A DNA stretch of 35,868 nt from Novosphingobium sp. (GTDB lineage Bacteria > Pseudomonadota > Alphaproteobacteria > Sphingomonadales > Sphingomonadaceae), in the NCBI GenBank assembly GCA_023266625.1, contig JAHFPT010000038.1, positions 1 to 35,868 of the forward strand, given 5' to 3'. The notes beneath the pieces are model-generated. The model made no database searches. It was not told where the DNA came from and saw only the letters and a list, made by a program, of their open reading frames with translations. Positions 21,444 to 30,112 of this stretch are shown here, piece after piece. Numbering within the stretch: position 1 is the first letter of the stretch; each line of letters begins with the position of its first letter. The position numbers and the translations under genes are program-made.

Positions 21444-22637
21444 ATGCTTTCACGTCCGTTGCGCACTACCGCCATGCTGCTTGCCGCCACGGCTTTGGCA
21501 CCGCTCGCCCAGGCGCAGGCCGCTCCTTGCCCGGCGGCTGGCGCCGCTGCGCTGACCGTCGGCACGGTCGCCGAAGTCGCGCCCGGTCCGGCGCGCAGTT
21601 TTTCGCTGAGCCTTGGTGCGAACGAGGGCGTGATCGTCGATCTGGCAACTCTCAAGCCGCCCGCCGCTGCCGCCGGTAGCCATAGCGACGGTGAAGGGGA
21701 AGGCGATGAGCATGAGCATACGCCGCCGTCGGTGCCGCATACGCTGAAGCTGTGCGATGCCCAGGGCGCGCTATTGGCCCCGCAGCCCGGGGAAGTCTTC
21801 GAGAAGGGCGGCAGCGTCAGCACTACCGGCGACGGCGAGCGGCTGCGCTTCGTTGCTGCGAGCACCGGGCAATATGTCGTCACGGCGGCGGCCTCCGCTG
21901 AGCCGCGCGAATTGCTGGTGCGCCGCCGCAGCGTCGGTGCCAGTCCGCCGCCAGTGGTTTCGGCCCAGCTCGATGCGAGCCAGAAGGGCATAACCTCGTC
22001 AAAGTCCCCTATGGTCTTCTCTTTCACTGGCACTGCCGGCCAATGGGTGTTGCTCAAGTCCACTTCCGAGAAGGATACGGTGCTGCGTCTCGCCGGGCCG
22101 GACAAAGCGGGTGACTATTCGCAGATCGCCGAGAATGACGACAGCGACGGGCTCAACCCGGTGCTCCGCCGCAAGCTGGCAGTGACAGGCACCTATTATC
22201 TCCAGGTCGATTCGCTGTCCGACGAGCCCGGTGAGTTCGAACTGTCGCTCAAGCGCACCGATGCTCCCAAACCGCCGCCGCCGCCTATGGCGCTGCGTTC
22301 GGGCAGCCAGCTTGCCGGGCGGCTTACCGGGTCCGACGATATCAGACTTTATACCCTGCCGGTGATCGCCGGGCACAGCTATCGGCTCGACCTGACCGCC
22401 CCCTATGACGGGGTGGTGGCGATCGGCCTGCCCAATCCGGTCGAGCCTGAAGATGGCGGTGACAAGCCCGATGCCGGTTTCGCCGAGATCAAGTCGCAGG
22501 ATTCGGGCACTACCGGCACCGAGAAGCTCACATTCACCGCGCGCAGCACCGGCCAGCTGCTGGTGCGGGTCAAAAGCTTCGGCATCGGCGAGACTGATGG
22601 CGGCTATACGCTGACGGCAACCGATCTGGGGGGGTAG
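21444..22637 (+). CDS. Secreted protein with PPC-like beta domains, unknown function
   Basis: A 397-residue exported protein; ATG 21444 follows AGGAGAT, and the signal peptide ends AQA near residue 26. A conspicuous SHSDGEGEGDEHEH patch at ~80-93 could bind divalent metal. Two beta-rich segments (~175-270 and ~285-395) resemble bacterial pre-peptidase C-terminal (PPC) domains: each has the pattern of a strand followed by ...GTYYLQVDSLSDEPGEFELSL or GQLLVRVKSF...GGYTLT. No catalytic domain is seen. Its promoter is shared with the CDF transporter, suggesting but not proving a link to metal. It ends 5 bp from the stop of mtgA. Confidence 0.75.
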   Translation: MLSRPLRTTAMLLAATALAPLAQAQAAPCPAAGAAALTVGTVAEVAPGPARSFSLSLGANEGVIVDLATLKPPAAAAGSHSDGEGEGDEHEHTPPSVPHTLKLCDAQGALLAPQPGEVFEKGGSVSTTGDGERLRFVAASTGQYVVTAAASAEPRELLVRRRSVGASPPPVVSAQLDASQKGITSSKSPMVFSFTGTAGQWVLLKSTSEKDTVLRLAGPDKAGDYSQIAENDDSDGLNPVLRRKLAVTGTYYLQVDSLSDEPGEFELSLKRTDAPKPPPPPMALRSGSQLAGRLTGSDDIRLYTLPVIAGHSYRLDLTAPYDGVVAIGLPNPVEPEDGGDKPDAGFAEIKSQDSGTTGTEKLTFTARSTGQLLVRVKSFGIGETDGGYTLTATDLGG

Positions 22638-22642
22638 CTGCC

Positions 22643-23368
22643 CTATTCGTAAACGCAGCTGTCGAGCGCGCTGTTGCGCACGACCCCGCTGCGCGCGGCG
22701 ATGACATTGCCATGACGGCGGGTGAAGCCGGTCGCGCCGACTACCGAGCGCTTCTTCGGACTGGGTAGCGCGGCGGCGATGCGGGCGGCTTCGACCCGGG
22801 TCAGCCGGGCGGCGGAGTGGCCAAAATAGCGCTGCGAGCCGGCCTCGATGCCATAGGTGCCGATGCCGGTCTCGGCGACATTGAGATAGACCTCCATGAT
22901 CCGCCGCTTGCCCCAGATATTCTCGATCAGGAAGGTGAACCAGGTTTCCAGCCCCTTGCGGGCATAGCGGGTCCAGCCGGTCCCCTGCCACAGGAACACA
23001 TTCTTCGCGGTCTGCTGGCTGATCGTCGAGCCGCCGCGCAGCTTGCCGCCATTGGCGTTGCGTTCCATCGCCTGCTCGATCGCTTCGGTGTCGAAGCCAT
23101 TGTGTTCGCAGAAGCGCGAATCCTCGCCGGCGATCACGGCGGCGACCATATTGCGGTCGATGCGGCTCAGCGGCGTCCAGTCCTTGTCGAAGCCATGCGG
23201 GTCGATCAGCATGGTCAGCGTTACCGGCGGGGGGACGAATTTGTAGATCACGCTGAGGCCGATGCTGATCGCAAAGAACCAGATGATTCCGCGGCTGATC
23301 CACCAGCCAAGCCGCCGGATACGACTGGGGCTGCCACGGCGCAGCGGGAGCGGGAGGAAGCGGGCCAT
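22643..23368 (-). CDS. mtgA: Monofunctional biosynthetic peptidoglycan transglycosylase
   Basis: GT51 enzyme that polymerises lipid II into glycan strands. The 241 residues contain one N-terminal transmembrane helix (GIIWFFAISIGLSVIYKFV) and the family motifs in order: AGEDSRFCEHNGFD with catalytic E82, RGGSTISQQTAKNVFL, KGLETWFTFLIE and KRRIMEVYLNVAETG. The transpeptidase domain of bifunctional PBPs is absent, as expected. It is convergent with the PPC-like gene and followed upstream by rpoH on the same strand with a 47-bp gap. Confidence 0.96.
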   Translation of the reverse strand: MARFLPLPLRRGSPSRIRRLGWWISRGIIWFFAISIGLSVIYKFVPPPVTLTMLIDPHGFDKDWTPLSRIDRNMVAAVIAGEDSRFCEHNGFDTEAIEQAMERNANGGKLRGGSTISQQTAKNVFLWQGTGWTRYARKGLETWFTFLIENIWGKRRIMEVYLNVAETGIGTYGIEAGSQRYFGHSAARLTRVEAARIAAALPSPKKRSVVGATGFTRRHGNVIAARSGVVRNSALDSCVYE

Positions 23369-23415
23369 CCGCTCAGCTTCTAGACAGGTTAGGCACCTGC
23401 TGGAAAGGGCTCAGC

Positions 23416-24348
23416 CTATCCTACCGGTAGCAGCCTGCGTTCGCCCGCGATCCGCATCATCGCCTTTTGCAGCTTCTCGAAGGCGCGCACTTCGATCTGG
23501 CGGACGCGCTCGCGGCTGACGTTGTAGACCTGGCTGAGTTCTTCGAGGGTCTTGGGCTCATCGACCAGCCGCCGCTCGGTGAGAATATGGCGTTCGCGAT
23601 CATTGAGGCCCGACATGGCTTCGGCGAGCAGCGCGTGGCGCAGACCCGCCTCCTCGGCCTCGGCGACGGTCTGGTCCTGCAGCGGATTATCGTCGGCGAG
23701 AATATCCTGCCACTGGCCTTCGCCGTCCTCGCGCAGCGAGACGTTGAGGCTGGCGTCGCCGCCCAGCATCATCCGCCGGTTCATGTTGACCACCTCATGC
23801 TCGGACACGCCGAGCTTGGTGGCGATGGTCTTCACATCGTCGGGATGGAGGTCGGAATCCTCATAGGCGTCGAGGTTCTTCTTCATCCGGCGCAGGTTGA
23901 AGAACAGCTTCTTCTGCGCGGCCGTGGTGCCCATCTTGACCAGGCTCCAGCTGCGCAGGATGAATTCCTGGATCGAGGCCTTGATCCACCACATCGCATA
24001 GGTCGCAAGGCGGAAGCCGCGGTCGGGCTCGAACTTCTTGACGCCCTGCATCAGGCCGATGTTGCCTTCGGAGATCAGTTCGCTGACCGGGAGGCCATAG
24101 CCGCGATAGCCCATGGCTATCTTGGCCACGAGCCGCAGGTGGCTGGTGACCAGCTGGCGCGCAGCTTCGGGATCGGCATGTTCCTGAAAGCGCTTGGCGA
24201 GCATATATTCCTGCTCGGGTGCAAGCAGCGGGAACTTCTTGATTTCTGCCAGATAGGCATTGAGCCCGGCCTCGCCGCCCAGCGTCGGCGCGAGGCTCGC
24301 GGAGCCGCGATGGCGGGCGGCAGGCAGATTACGCTTACTATCGGACAT
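23416..24348 (-). CDS. rpoH: RNA polymerase sigma-32 factor (heat shock)
   Basis: Group 3 heat-shock sigma factor; 310 residues. Region 2 includes LVTSHLRLVAKIAMGYRGYG and GNIGLMQGVKKFEPDRGFRLATYAMWWIKASIQE, the -10 recognition helix. The RpoH box is recognisable as AQKKLFFNLRR, with Lys where Arg is common. Region 4 ends with TLEELSQVYNVSRERVRQIE, the -35 helix. The start has AGGTGA eight bases upstream. Alphaproteobacteria often carry two rpoH genes; only one is in this window. A perfect TAAGGG-N-CCCTTA palindrome lies 38 bp upstream. Confidence 0.97.
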   Translation of the reverse strand: MSDSKRNLPAARHRGSASLAPTLGGEAGLNAYLAEIKKFPLLAPEQEYMLAKRFQEHADPEAARQLVTSHLRLVAKIAMGYRGYGLPVSELISEGNIGLMQGVKKFEPDRGFRLATYAMWWIKASIQEFILRSWSLVKMGTTAAQKKLFFNLRRMKKNLDAYEDSDLHPDDVKTIATKLGVSEHEVVNMNRRMMLGGDASLNVSLREDGEGQWQDILADDNPLQDQTVAEAEEAGLRHALLAEAMSGLNDRERHILTERRLVDEPKTLEELSQVYNVSRERVRQIEVRAFEKLQKAMMRIAGERRLLPVG

Positions 24349-24385
24349 TTCGACTCACCTGATCCTTTCATCGTCGACTAGCCGT

Positions 24386-24398
24386 TAAGGGACCCTTA
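24386..24398. promoter_or_regulatory. Palindrome upstream of rpoH; also a near-match to a CtrA site
   Basis: TAAGGGACCCTTA is a perfect 6-1-6 palindrome in the 85-bp gap between rluD and rpoH. With one extra base on each side it reads TTAA-N7-TTAC, seven of eight bases of a CtrA site. Either it is an operator for rpoH or it is coincidental. Confidence 0.35.
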
Positions 24399-24433
24399 CC
24401 AGGCATCCCCGGGTGGCAGCCACATACCTTTAC

Positions 24434-25435
24434 TTATAGCACATCAATAGCGGATTTGTTCCGTAATCTTACTAGTAGAGCGCTCATGTCGGGGGGCATG
24501 GCGCTGGCCAGGCGCAGTTCGTTGCCCGAGATGGGGTGAATGAACCCCAGTTCGGCGGCGTGGAGCGCCTGACGGCTAAAGCCGAGTTCTGCGAGGAGCG
24601 GCCGGAGCCGGGAAGGGTTACGTCCATAGACAGGATCGCCCAATAGCGGATGGCCGATTGACGCAAGATGAACCCGCAGCTGGTGGGTGCGCCCGGTCTC
24701 GAGCCGGCATTCGACCAGCGCGGCGCCCCCAAGGCTTTCGGCGAGCCGTTCGAGGGTCTTGTAATGGGTGACGGCATGCTTGCCGCGTCCCTCTTCGACC
24801 AGCGCCATCTTCTTGCGGTTGGTGTGCGAGCGGCCAATCGCGCCGCGCACGGTTCCGGCTGGCGGGGCGGGATGACCGGCAGTAACCGCAAGATAGGCGC
24901 GCTCAATCGAATGGTCGGCAAATTGCCGGGCCAGCCCCTCGTGTGCGGCATCGCTCTTGGCGACGACCAGCAGGCCGGAAGTGTCCTTGTCGATGCGGTG
25001 GACGATGCCCGGCCGGGCGACTCCTCCAATCCCGGAAAGTTCGCCCCGGCAGTGGTGCAGCAGCGCATTGACCAGCGTACCATCGAGGTTCCCCGCTGCT
25101 GGATGAACAACCAATCCGGCGGGTTTGTCGATGACGATCAGATGCTGGTCCTCATAGGCGATGACCAGCGGGATATCCTGCGGCGCGGCTGCGGCGGGCA
25201 CGGCATCGGGCAGGCTGATGCGAAACGCCGTTCCCGCAGCCAGCTTGAGCGAGGCTTGCCCCGCCGCGCTGCCGCCAATCGCAATGCGCCCCTCGCCGAG
25301 CAGCGCCTTGACCCGCTCGCGCGAAAGGCCGCTCGCCAGCGCCAGCGCTTTGTCCAGCCGCTCGCCGCCGCCGTCAGCCCGGGCGGCGACCACGCCTTCG
25401 ATGATGCTTTCCCCCCGGTCCATTGCTAGAAACAT
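24434..25435 (-). CDS. rluD: RluD-type 23S rRNA pseudouridine synthase
   Basis: RluA-family enzyme isomerising uridines, probably in helix 69 of 23S rRNA. From ATG 25435 it has 333 residues; GAGGG precedes this start, while an ATG four codons later (25423) has none. An N-terminal S4 domain (ERLDKALALASGLSRERVKALL) spans ~25-75, and the catalytic domain follows with HRIDKDTSGLLVVAK (catalytic D149), and GRTHQLRVHLASIGHPLLGDPVYG. RluD is the usual member beside rpoH in alphaproteobacteria. It faces the JAMM gene head to head with only four bases between the start codons. Confidence 0.93.
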   Translation of the reverse strand: MFLAMDRGESIIEGVVAARADGGGERLDKALALASGLSRERVKALLGEGRIAIGGSAAGQASLKLAAGTAFRISLPDAVPAAAAPQDIPLVIAYEDQHLIVIDKPAGLVVHPAAGNLDGTLVNALLHHCRGELSGIGGVARPGIVHRIDKDTSGLLVVAKSDAAHEGLARQFADHSIERAYLAVTAGHPAPPAGTVRGAIGRSHTNRKKMALVEEGRGKHAVTHYKTLERLAESLGGAALVECRLETGRTHQLRVHLASIGHPLLGDPVYGRNPSRLRPLLAELGFSRQALHAAELGFIHPISGNELRLASAMPPDMSALLVRLRNKSAIDVL

Positions 25436-25439
25436 GGGA

Positions 25440-25835
25440 ATGACCCTCGAAGTGACAAGTGGCGCAATGGCAACACTGCTCGCAGAAGCGGCACAAGCGG
25501 CGCCGCTGGAATGCTGCGGGCTGCTGCTTGGCCGGGCCGGGAGGGTCGAAGCGGCGCAGCCTGCGGCCAATGTCGCGCCCGATCCTTCCCGCCATTTCGA
25601 GATCGACCCCGCAGCGCTCTTCGCCGCCCACCGTGCGGCGCGGGCAGGCGGGCCGGGGCTGGTGGGTTATTATCACTCGCACCCGGACGGCCATCCGCTG
25701 CCCTCGGCTACCGATTGCGAGCATAGCAGCGGCGATGGCCGCGCCTGGGCGATCGTTGCCGGGGGTGAGGTGGCGTTCTGGTGCGATGGGAAGAATGGCT
25801 TTGAGGCGCTTTCCTATGCGGTGGTTGAGGGGTAA
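25440..25835 (+). CDS. JAMM/MPN metallopeptidase (Mov34/JAB family)
   Basis: A 131-residue zinc isopeptidase-like protein. The JAMM residues are all present: E24 (ECCGLLLG), then H79-S-H81-P with S89 and D92 (YHSHPDGHPLPSATD). I start at ATG 25440 so that the first strand (TLEVTSG) is complete; ATG 25434 two codons earlier is possible. Bacterial members cleave C-terminal peptide bonds on ubiquitin-like sulphur carriers or act in cysteine synthesis, but no such carrier is nearby. It is divergent from rluD with each ribosome binding site inside the other gene's first codons. chpT follows after 38 bp. Confidence 0.92.
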   Translation: MTLEVTSGAMATLLAEAAQAAPLECCGLLLGRAGRVEAAQPAANVAPDPSRHFEIDPAALFAAHRAARAGGPGLVGYYHSHPDGHPLPSATDCEHSSGDGRAWAIVAGGEVAFWCDGKNGFEALSYAVVEG

Positions 25836-25873
25836 GGGCGGTCAACACCCGATACCGGAAAGATCACCCGCCA

Positions 25874-26527
25874 ATGACCACCAACTCGCTCGATCTTGCC
25901 AGCCTGCTCTGCTCGCGGCTGTGCCATGACCTGCTGAGCCCGATCGGTGCGCTGAACAATGGCATCGAGCTGATCATCGAGGAAAAAGACCCGGAAATGC
26001 GCAAGCGCTGCTTCGAGCTGCTCGAGCAAAGCGCGAAAATATCCGCCGACAAGCTCAAATTCTTCCGCCTCGCCTTCGGTGCGGCGGGTGGCTACGGCGA
26101 CATGGTCCCGGTCGAGGAGGCGCGCAGCGTTGTCGATGCGCTGGCGGGCAACAATGGCCGGATCGAAGTCCGCTGGTCGTTCGGCGGCGACACTCTGCCC
26201 AAACCGGCAGTCAAGACCCTGCTCAATCTCGCGCTGATCGGCATCGAGGCGCTGGTGCGCGGCGGTACGCTCGATATCGGTGCCGAGATGCGCATCGATG
26301 ACTCCGGGGGCACCAGCGAGATTGTCGTGCGCGCCGCAGGCAGCCGCATTGCCTTCGATGAGACGATTGGCCAGGCGCTGGCCGGCACGCTGCACCCCAG
26401 CGAGCTCTCCAGCCGCACCGCGCCTGCCGCGATGATCCAGCAACTGGCGGCGAGCCTGGGCGGCGGGCTGCAATATGCGCTCAGCGAGGATGCGCTGGTG
26501 CTGGGCGCGGTGCTGCCGAGCGGTTAG
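25874..26527 (+). CDS. chpT: Histidine phosphotransferase ChpT
   Basis: Transfers phosphate from the hybrid kinase CckA to CtrA and CpdR, controlling cell-cycle and flagellar genes in alphaproteobacteria. The 217 residues begin with a dimerisation/phosphoacceptor helical hairpin in which H18 lies in SRLCHDLLSPIGALNNGIEL. A degenerate ATPase-like domain follows (~80-215) without an intact ATP-binding G box. Its presence supports the alphaproteobacterial assignment and means CtrA acts in this cell, relevant to the TTAA-N7-TTA-type sites in the window. The amidase gene begins six bases after its stop. Confidence 0.93.
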   Translation: MTTNSLDLASLLCSRLCHDLLSPIGALNNGIELIIEEKDPEMRKRCFELLEQSAKISADKLKFFRLAFGAAGGYGDMVPVEEARSVVDALAGNNGRIEVRWSFGGDTLPKPAVKTLLNLALIGIEALVRGGTLDIGAEMRIDDSGGTSEIVVRAAGSRIAFDETIGQALAGTLHPSELSSRTAPAAMIQQLAASLGGGLQYALSEDALVLGAVLPSG

Positions 26528-26533
26528 AGCCAG

Positions 26534-27235
26534 ATGACGGAGCTCGTCCACCGCGAATCCCCATCGCCCAATTGGGACGAGCGCAAGCTGCCGGTCTCGA
26601 TGGTGGTGCTGCATTATACCGGCATGCCGGATGCCGCCGGGGCGCTGGCGCGGTTGTGCGACGCTGAGGCCAAGGTCTCGGCGCATTATCTGATCGACGA
26701 AGACGGCACTGTCACCCGGCTGGTGCCCGAAGCCAAGCGGGCGTGGCATGCGGGCCGGTCCTATTGGCGGGGGATGACCGACATCAATTCGGCCAGCGTC
26801 GGCATCGAGCTGGTCAATCCCGGCCATGAATGGGGCTATCGCCCGTTTCCCGAGGCGCAGATGGAAAGTCTGATCCCGCTGCTATCGGATATCGCCAAGC
26901 GCCACAAAATACCGCGTGCCAATATCGTCGGCCATTCCGACATCGCGCCTGCCCGCAAGGACGATCCCGGCGAGCTGTTCGAATGGGAATTGCTGGCCCG
27001 CTACCGGCTGGCACTGCCCCGCCCCGATGTGCGCATTCCCTCGCCCTATGCCAATGACGGGGCCTTCTATCTCGCGCTTGAGCGCTATGGCTACGACATC
27101 GCCGACGGGATTGCCGCAGTGCGCGCCTTCCAGCGGCGCTGGCGGCCTGAGACCATCGATGGCGTGATCGACGGTGAGTGTTCGGCAATTCTTTTCGCTT
27201 TGCTGTTGGATCGCGACCAAGGTCGGTCTAGGTAA
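26534..27235 (+). CDS. N-acetylmuramoyl-L-alanine amidase (AmpD-like, Amidase_2)
   Basis: Zinc amidase that cleaves the bond between N-acetylmuramic acid and the stem peptide. The 233 residues contain the Amidase_2 domain at ~20-165: metal ligands H27 (VVLHYTG), H134 (VGHSDIAP) and D144 (KDDPG). A C-terminal segment (~175-225, ...YGYDIADGIAAVRAFQRRW...) resembles a peptidoglycan-binding domain. There is no signal peptide, so it is cytoplasmic, as for AmpD, which recycles anhydro-muropeptides. Six bases separate it from chpT, so the two are cotranscribed. rnpB begins about six bases after its stop. Confidence 0.93.
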   Translation: MTELVHRESPSPNWDERKLPVSMVVLHYTGMPDAAGALARLCDAEAKVSAHYLIDEDGTVTRLVPEAKRAWHAGRSYWRGMTDINSASVGIELVNPGHEWGYRPFPEAQMESLIPLLSDIAKRHKIPRANIVGHSDIAPARKDDPGELFEWELLARYRLALPRPDVRIPSPYANDGAFYLALERYGYDIADGIAAVRAFQRRWRPETIDGVIDGECSAILFALLLDRDQGRSR

Positions 27236-27240
27236 CACCC

Positions 27241-27691
<451 letters not shown>

Positions 27692-27693
27692 AT

Positions 27694-27727
27694 CTCCCCC
27701 CTTTGCGCTCTTGCAGAAAGGGGGGAG
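27694..27727. terminator. Strong hairpin between rnpB and the amidohydrolase gene
   Basis: CTCCCCCCTTT (27694-27704) and AAAGGGGGGAG (27717-27727) form a perfect 11-bp stem with a 12-base loop, three bases after the end of rnpB and 9 bp past the stop of the convergent amidohydrolase. It probably insulates the two. There is no T-run in either direction, so it may act as a 3' protecting or REP-like hairpin. Confidence 0.55.
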
Positions 27728-27736
27728 GGAGGAAAA

Positions 27737-29068
27737 TCAGGCCTCTTCGTAGGCCGCTGCAGCGTGCCTCGTATACATCTCCACGACGTCCCTGGAAAGG
27801 ATCGGACGCGGCTGTTCGCCATCGGCGAGCGGCGCGGCACCGCCTGACGAGATCAGCGTGGTATCGACCCCAGCGGCCTTGGCCTTGGCACGCAGCGCAC
27901 CGACGGTAAGCTCCTCCTTGGCGAAGTGATCGAACATCGGGAACTTGTAAGCCTTCAGCGCATTGAGATGCGTGATCTTGTCGATCTGGCTGTCTGTCAG
28001 CAAATGTGCGGACTTCCAAAGCACTTCCGGCGCATTTGGCCACTGTGCATCCGAGTGCGGATAATCGATTTCGTACATCACGCTGTCTTCGCCGATCAGA
28101 TCGAGGTTCCTCAGGCCATAGGCGTCGTCGATGAAGCAACTGTAGAATTGGCGGTGGAAGATGTCGCTCGGCTTCTGGCCCTTCAGATATTGATCCGAAT
28201 GAGTCCAGACGTGATGCTGCTCGTGGGCAAAGTCGGCACGTTCGAGCAGATATGGGATCCAGCCGATGCCGCTCTCCGAAAAGCAGATCTTGAGGGTGGG
28301 ATAGCGATTGAGCGCTTCCAGGTTCATCCAGTCCGCCGCGCCGAAGGCAACCGCCATCGGCATCGTCGTGATGTTTGCCTCGACCGGCGACTCAGGCGAG
28401 CAGTGGGGTGAGACGTTGCCGGTACCGATGTGCAGGCAGATTGCGGTCTCGGTTTCAGCGGCGGCCTTGAACAGCTTTTCATAATAGCCGGTGTGAATTC
28501 CGGGCATTCCGCCAACGCTCGGGTTTTCGCTCATGGTCACGGCGAAGCAGCCCTTGTCGGCGAGTCGGTGCACTTCCTTCGCGGTCTCGTCCATGTCCCA
28601 CAGCGGCAGGACGCCGAGCGGAATGAAGCGGCCCGGATAGGCGCCGCACCACTCATCGACGTTCCAGTCGTTATAGGCGCGCATATGGACCAGCGCCTGG
28701 CCCTTGTCCTCGGCCTTGATGAACAGACCGCCGTCGATGCCGGCGACGCTGGGGAAGTTGAGCGAAGCGGCGCAGCCGTTGATATTCATGTCGCCGATGC
28801 GGGCGTGGACATCGTAGCAGCCGGGGCGAAGTTGATCGAGGTTGGTCGGCTCGAAGCCATATTCCTCGCGCACCCGGCCAGTAACCGAATTGAGCGCAAC
28901 GTTGCGCATGCGCTTGCCCTGGTATTCCCAGAAATTGGCACCGTCGGGCGCGAGCTTGAGCTTGGGCGCAGTGGCATAGGCCTCGCCCGAAAGCTGGTTG
29001 TCGAAAACTGTGGGGGGCTCGGTGATGTGATCGTCGACGCTGACGAGCACCATGTCTTCCATTTTCAT
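27737..29068 (-). CDS. Amidohydrolase family protein (amidohydro-rel/ACMSD-like)
   Basis: A 443-residue TIM-barrel metal-dependent hydrolase or decarboxylase of the Amidohydro_2 branch. SVDDHITEPPTVFD at the N-terminus supplies the metal-binding His; the conserved IGTGNVSP region, the SESGIGWIPYLLERAD motif and EIDYPHSDAQWP near residue 350, with its His-Ser-Asp, follow the family pattern. ATG 29068 has GGGAGAG nearby. Related proteins occur in actinobacterial and sphingomonad catabolic clusters, often with acyl-CoA dehydrogenases. It is 80 bp downstream of the SMP-30-like gene, and its exact substrate cannot be told. Confidence 0.85.
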   Translation of the reverse strand: MKMEDMVLVSVDDHITEPPTVFDNQLSGEAYATAPKLKLAPDGANFWEYQGKRMRNVALNSVTGRVREEYGFEPTNLDQLRPGCYDVHARIGDMNINGCAASLNFPSVAGIDGGLFIKAEDKGQALVHMRAYNDWNVDEWCGAYPGRFIPLGVLPLWDMDETAKEVHRLADKGCFAVTMSENPSVGGMPGIHTGYYEKLFKAAAETETAICLHIGTGNVSPHCSPESPVEANITTMPMAVAFGAADWMNLEALNRYPTLKICFSESGIGWIPYLLERADFAHEQHHVWTHSDQYLKGQKPSDIFHRQFYSCFIDDAYGLRNLDLIGEDSVMYEIDYPHSDAQWPNAPEVLWKSAHLLTDSQIDKITHLNALKAYKFPMFDHFAKEELTVGALRAKAKAAGVDTTLISSGGAAPLADGEQPRPILSRDVVEMYTRHAAAAYEEA

Positions 29069-29148
29069 TTTGTTCTCTCCCGATCAAGAATTCTGTCAAT
29101 GAGGCACGATAGCACATTTTTGGCGTCAGGTCACGCAAGGGTTGCGGG

Positions 29149-30045
29149 TCAGTCCAGCTTGAACCGCGCCGGCGGGATCAGCACACCGGCCACGTCCGAA
29201 CGCCCGCGGTAAAGATAGGAAGGGCTGGCCAGCGGCTTGCCCTCCTTGAGGCTGTCGCCGCCATCGGAAGGCACGATGTCGATATAATAATCGCGCCCGT
29301 CGCCGCCGAAGCGCACCTGGGTGGTCGAGCCGACCGGCGTCGGCACATCGGGCAGCGGCGAACCGTCGGGTTTCAACCGGCGCAAAATGCCGGGCGAGCG
29401 GAAGCCGGTGATCCAGATATTGCCTTCGACATCGAGCGCCAGCCCGTCGCAGTCATCGCGGTCGAGCAGGACCTGCTGGTTGGTCAGCGAGAGGTCGCCC
29501 GCGACGTCGAACATCCAGCCCTTGCGGAAGGTGTCGCTGCAATAGAATTTCCGGCGCCCGGCGTCATAGGCGATGCCATTGGAAAAATAGATCTCGGCGT
29601 CCATCCGGATGACTTCACGGTCCATAGTCAGCCGGTAGAGCGCCGATGGCCTTGTATCCTTGGCCGCGATGATGTTCTCGATGTCGTTGGTGCCGAAATA
29701 GATGCCGCCGGTGCCGTCCGGCCACATCTCGTTGATGCCGTTGATCGGCTGGCCTTCGAGACGATCGAGCAGCCAGCCCGATTTGCCGGTGTCCGGGTTG
29801 TTCCACATGATGCCGCCCTGGCCAGTGGAGAATACTGCGCCATCGTCGTTCATCATGATCCCGCCAGTCCACATCCGGCTCTCGTTGAACGAGGCGACTT
29901 TGGTGCCGTCGGGCTTCACCCCATGGATGCCGCCAGCGATGACGTCGCTATACCAGATGACATCCCGCTGGTGATCGACCGACAGGCCTTCGAGGTAAAC
30001 CCCCTCGGCGATTGCAACATATTCGCCGACTGCCAGTTCTGCCAT
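29149..30045 (-). CDS. SMP-30/gluconolactonase/LRE-like protein
   Basis: A 298-residue six-bladed beta-propeller of the lactonase type. ATG 30045 is preceded by GGAGAGTGAC; an upstream frame adds 21 residues with no homology pattern. Metal-ligand regions are recognisable: AEGVYLEGLSVD (Glu), QPINGINEMWPDG (Asn), FSNGIAYDAGRRKFYCSDT (Asn) and DDCDGLALDVEGNIWI (Asp). Members hydrolyse gluconolactone and other lactones. Sitting between an acyl-CoA synthetase operon and an amidohydrolase, it could open a lactone to a hydroxy acid. The gap to the upstream acyl-CoA synthetase gene is 67 bp. Confidence 0.88.
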   Translation of the reverse strand: MAELAVGEYVAIAEGVYLEGLSVDHQRDVIWYSDVIAGGIHGVKPDGTKVASFNESRMWTGGIMMNDDGAVFSTGQGGIMWNNPDTGKSGWLLDRLEGQPINGINEMWPDGTGGIYFGTNDIENIIAAKDTRPSALYRLTMDREVIRMDAEIYFSNGIAYDAGRRKFYCSDTFRKGWMFDVAGDLSLTNQQVLLDRDDCDGLALDVEGNIWITGFRSPGILRRLKPDGSPLPDVPTPVGSTTQVRFGGDGRDYYIDIVPSDGGDSLKEGKPLASPSYLYRGRSDVAGVLIPPARFKLD

Positions 30046-30112
30046 GTCACTCTCCGTTGCATTTTTATTGCTTGGCCAGTGAATGCGATCCCGCATTGCG
30101 CTCGTCAAGGCG

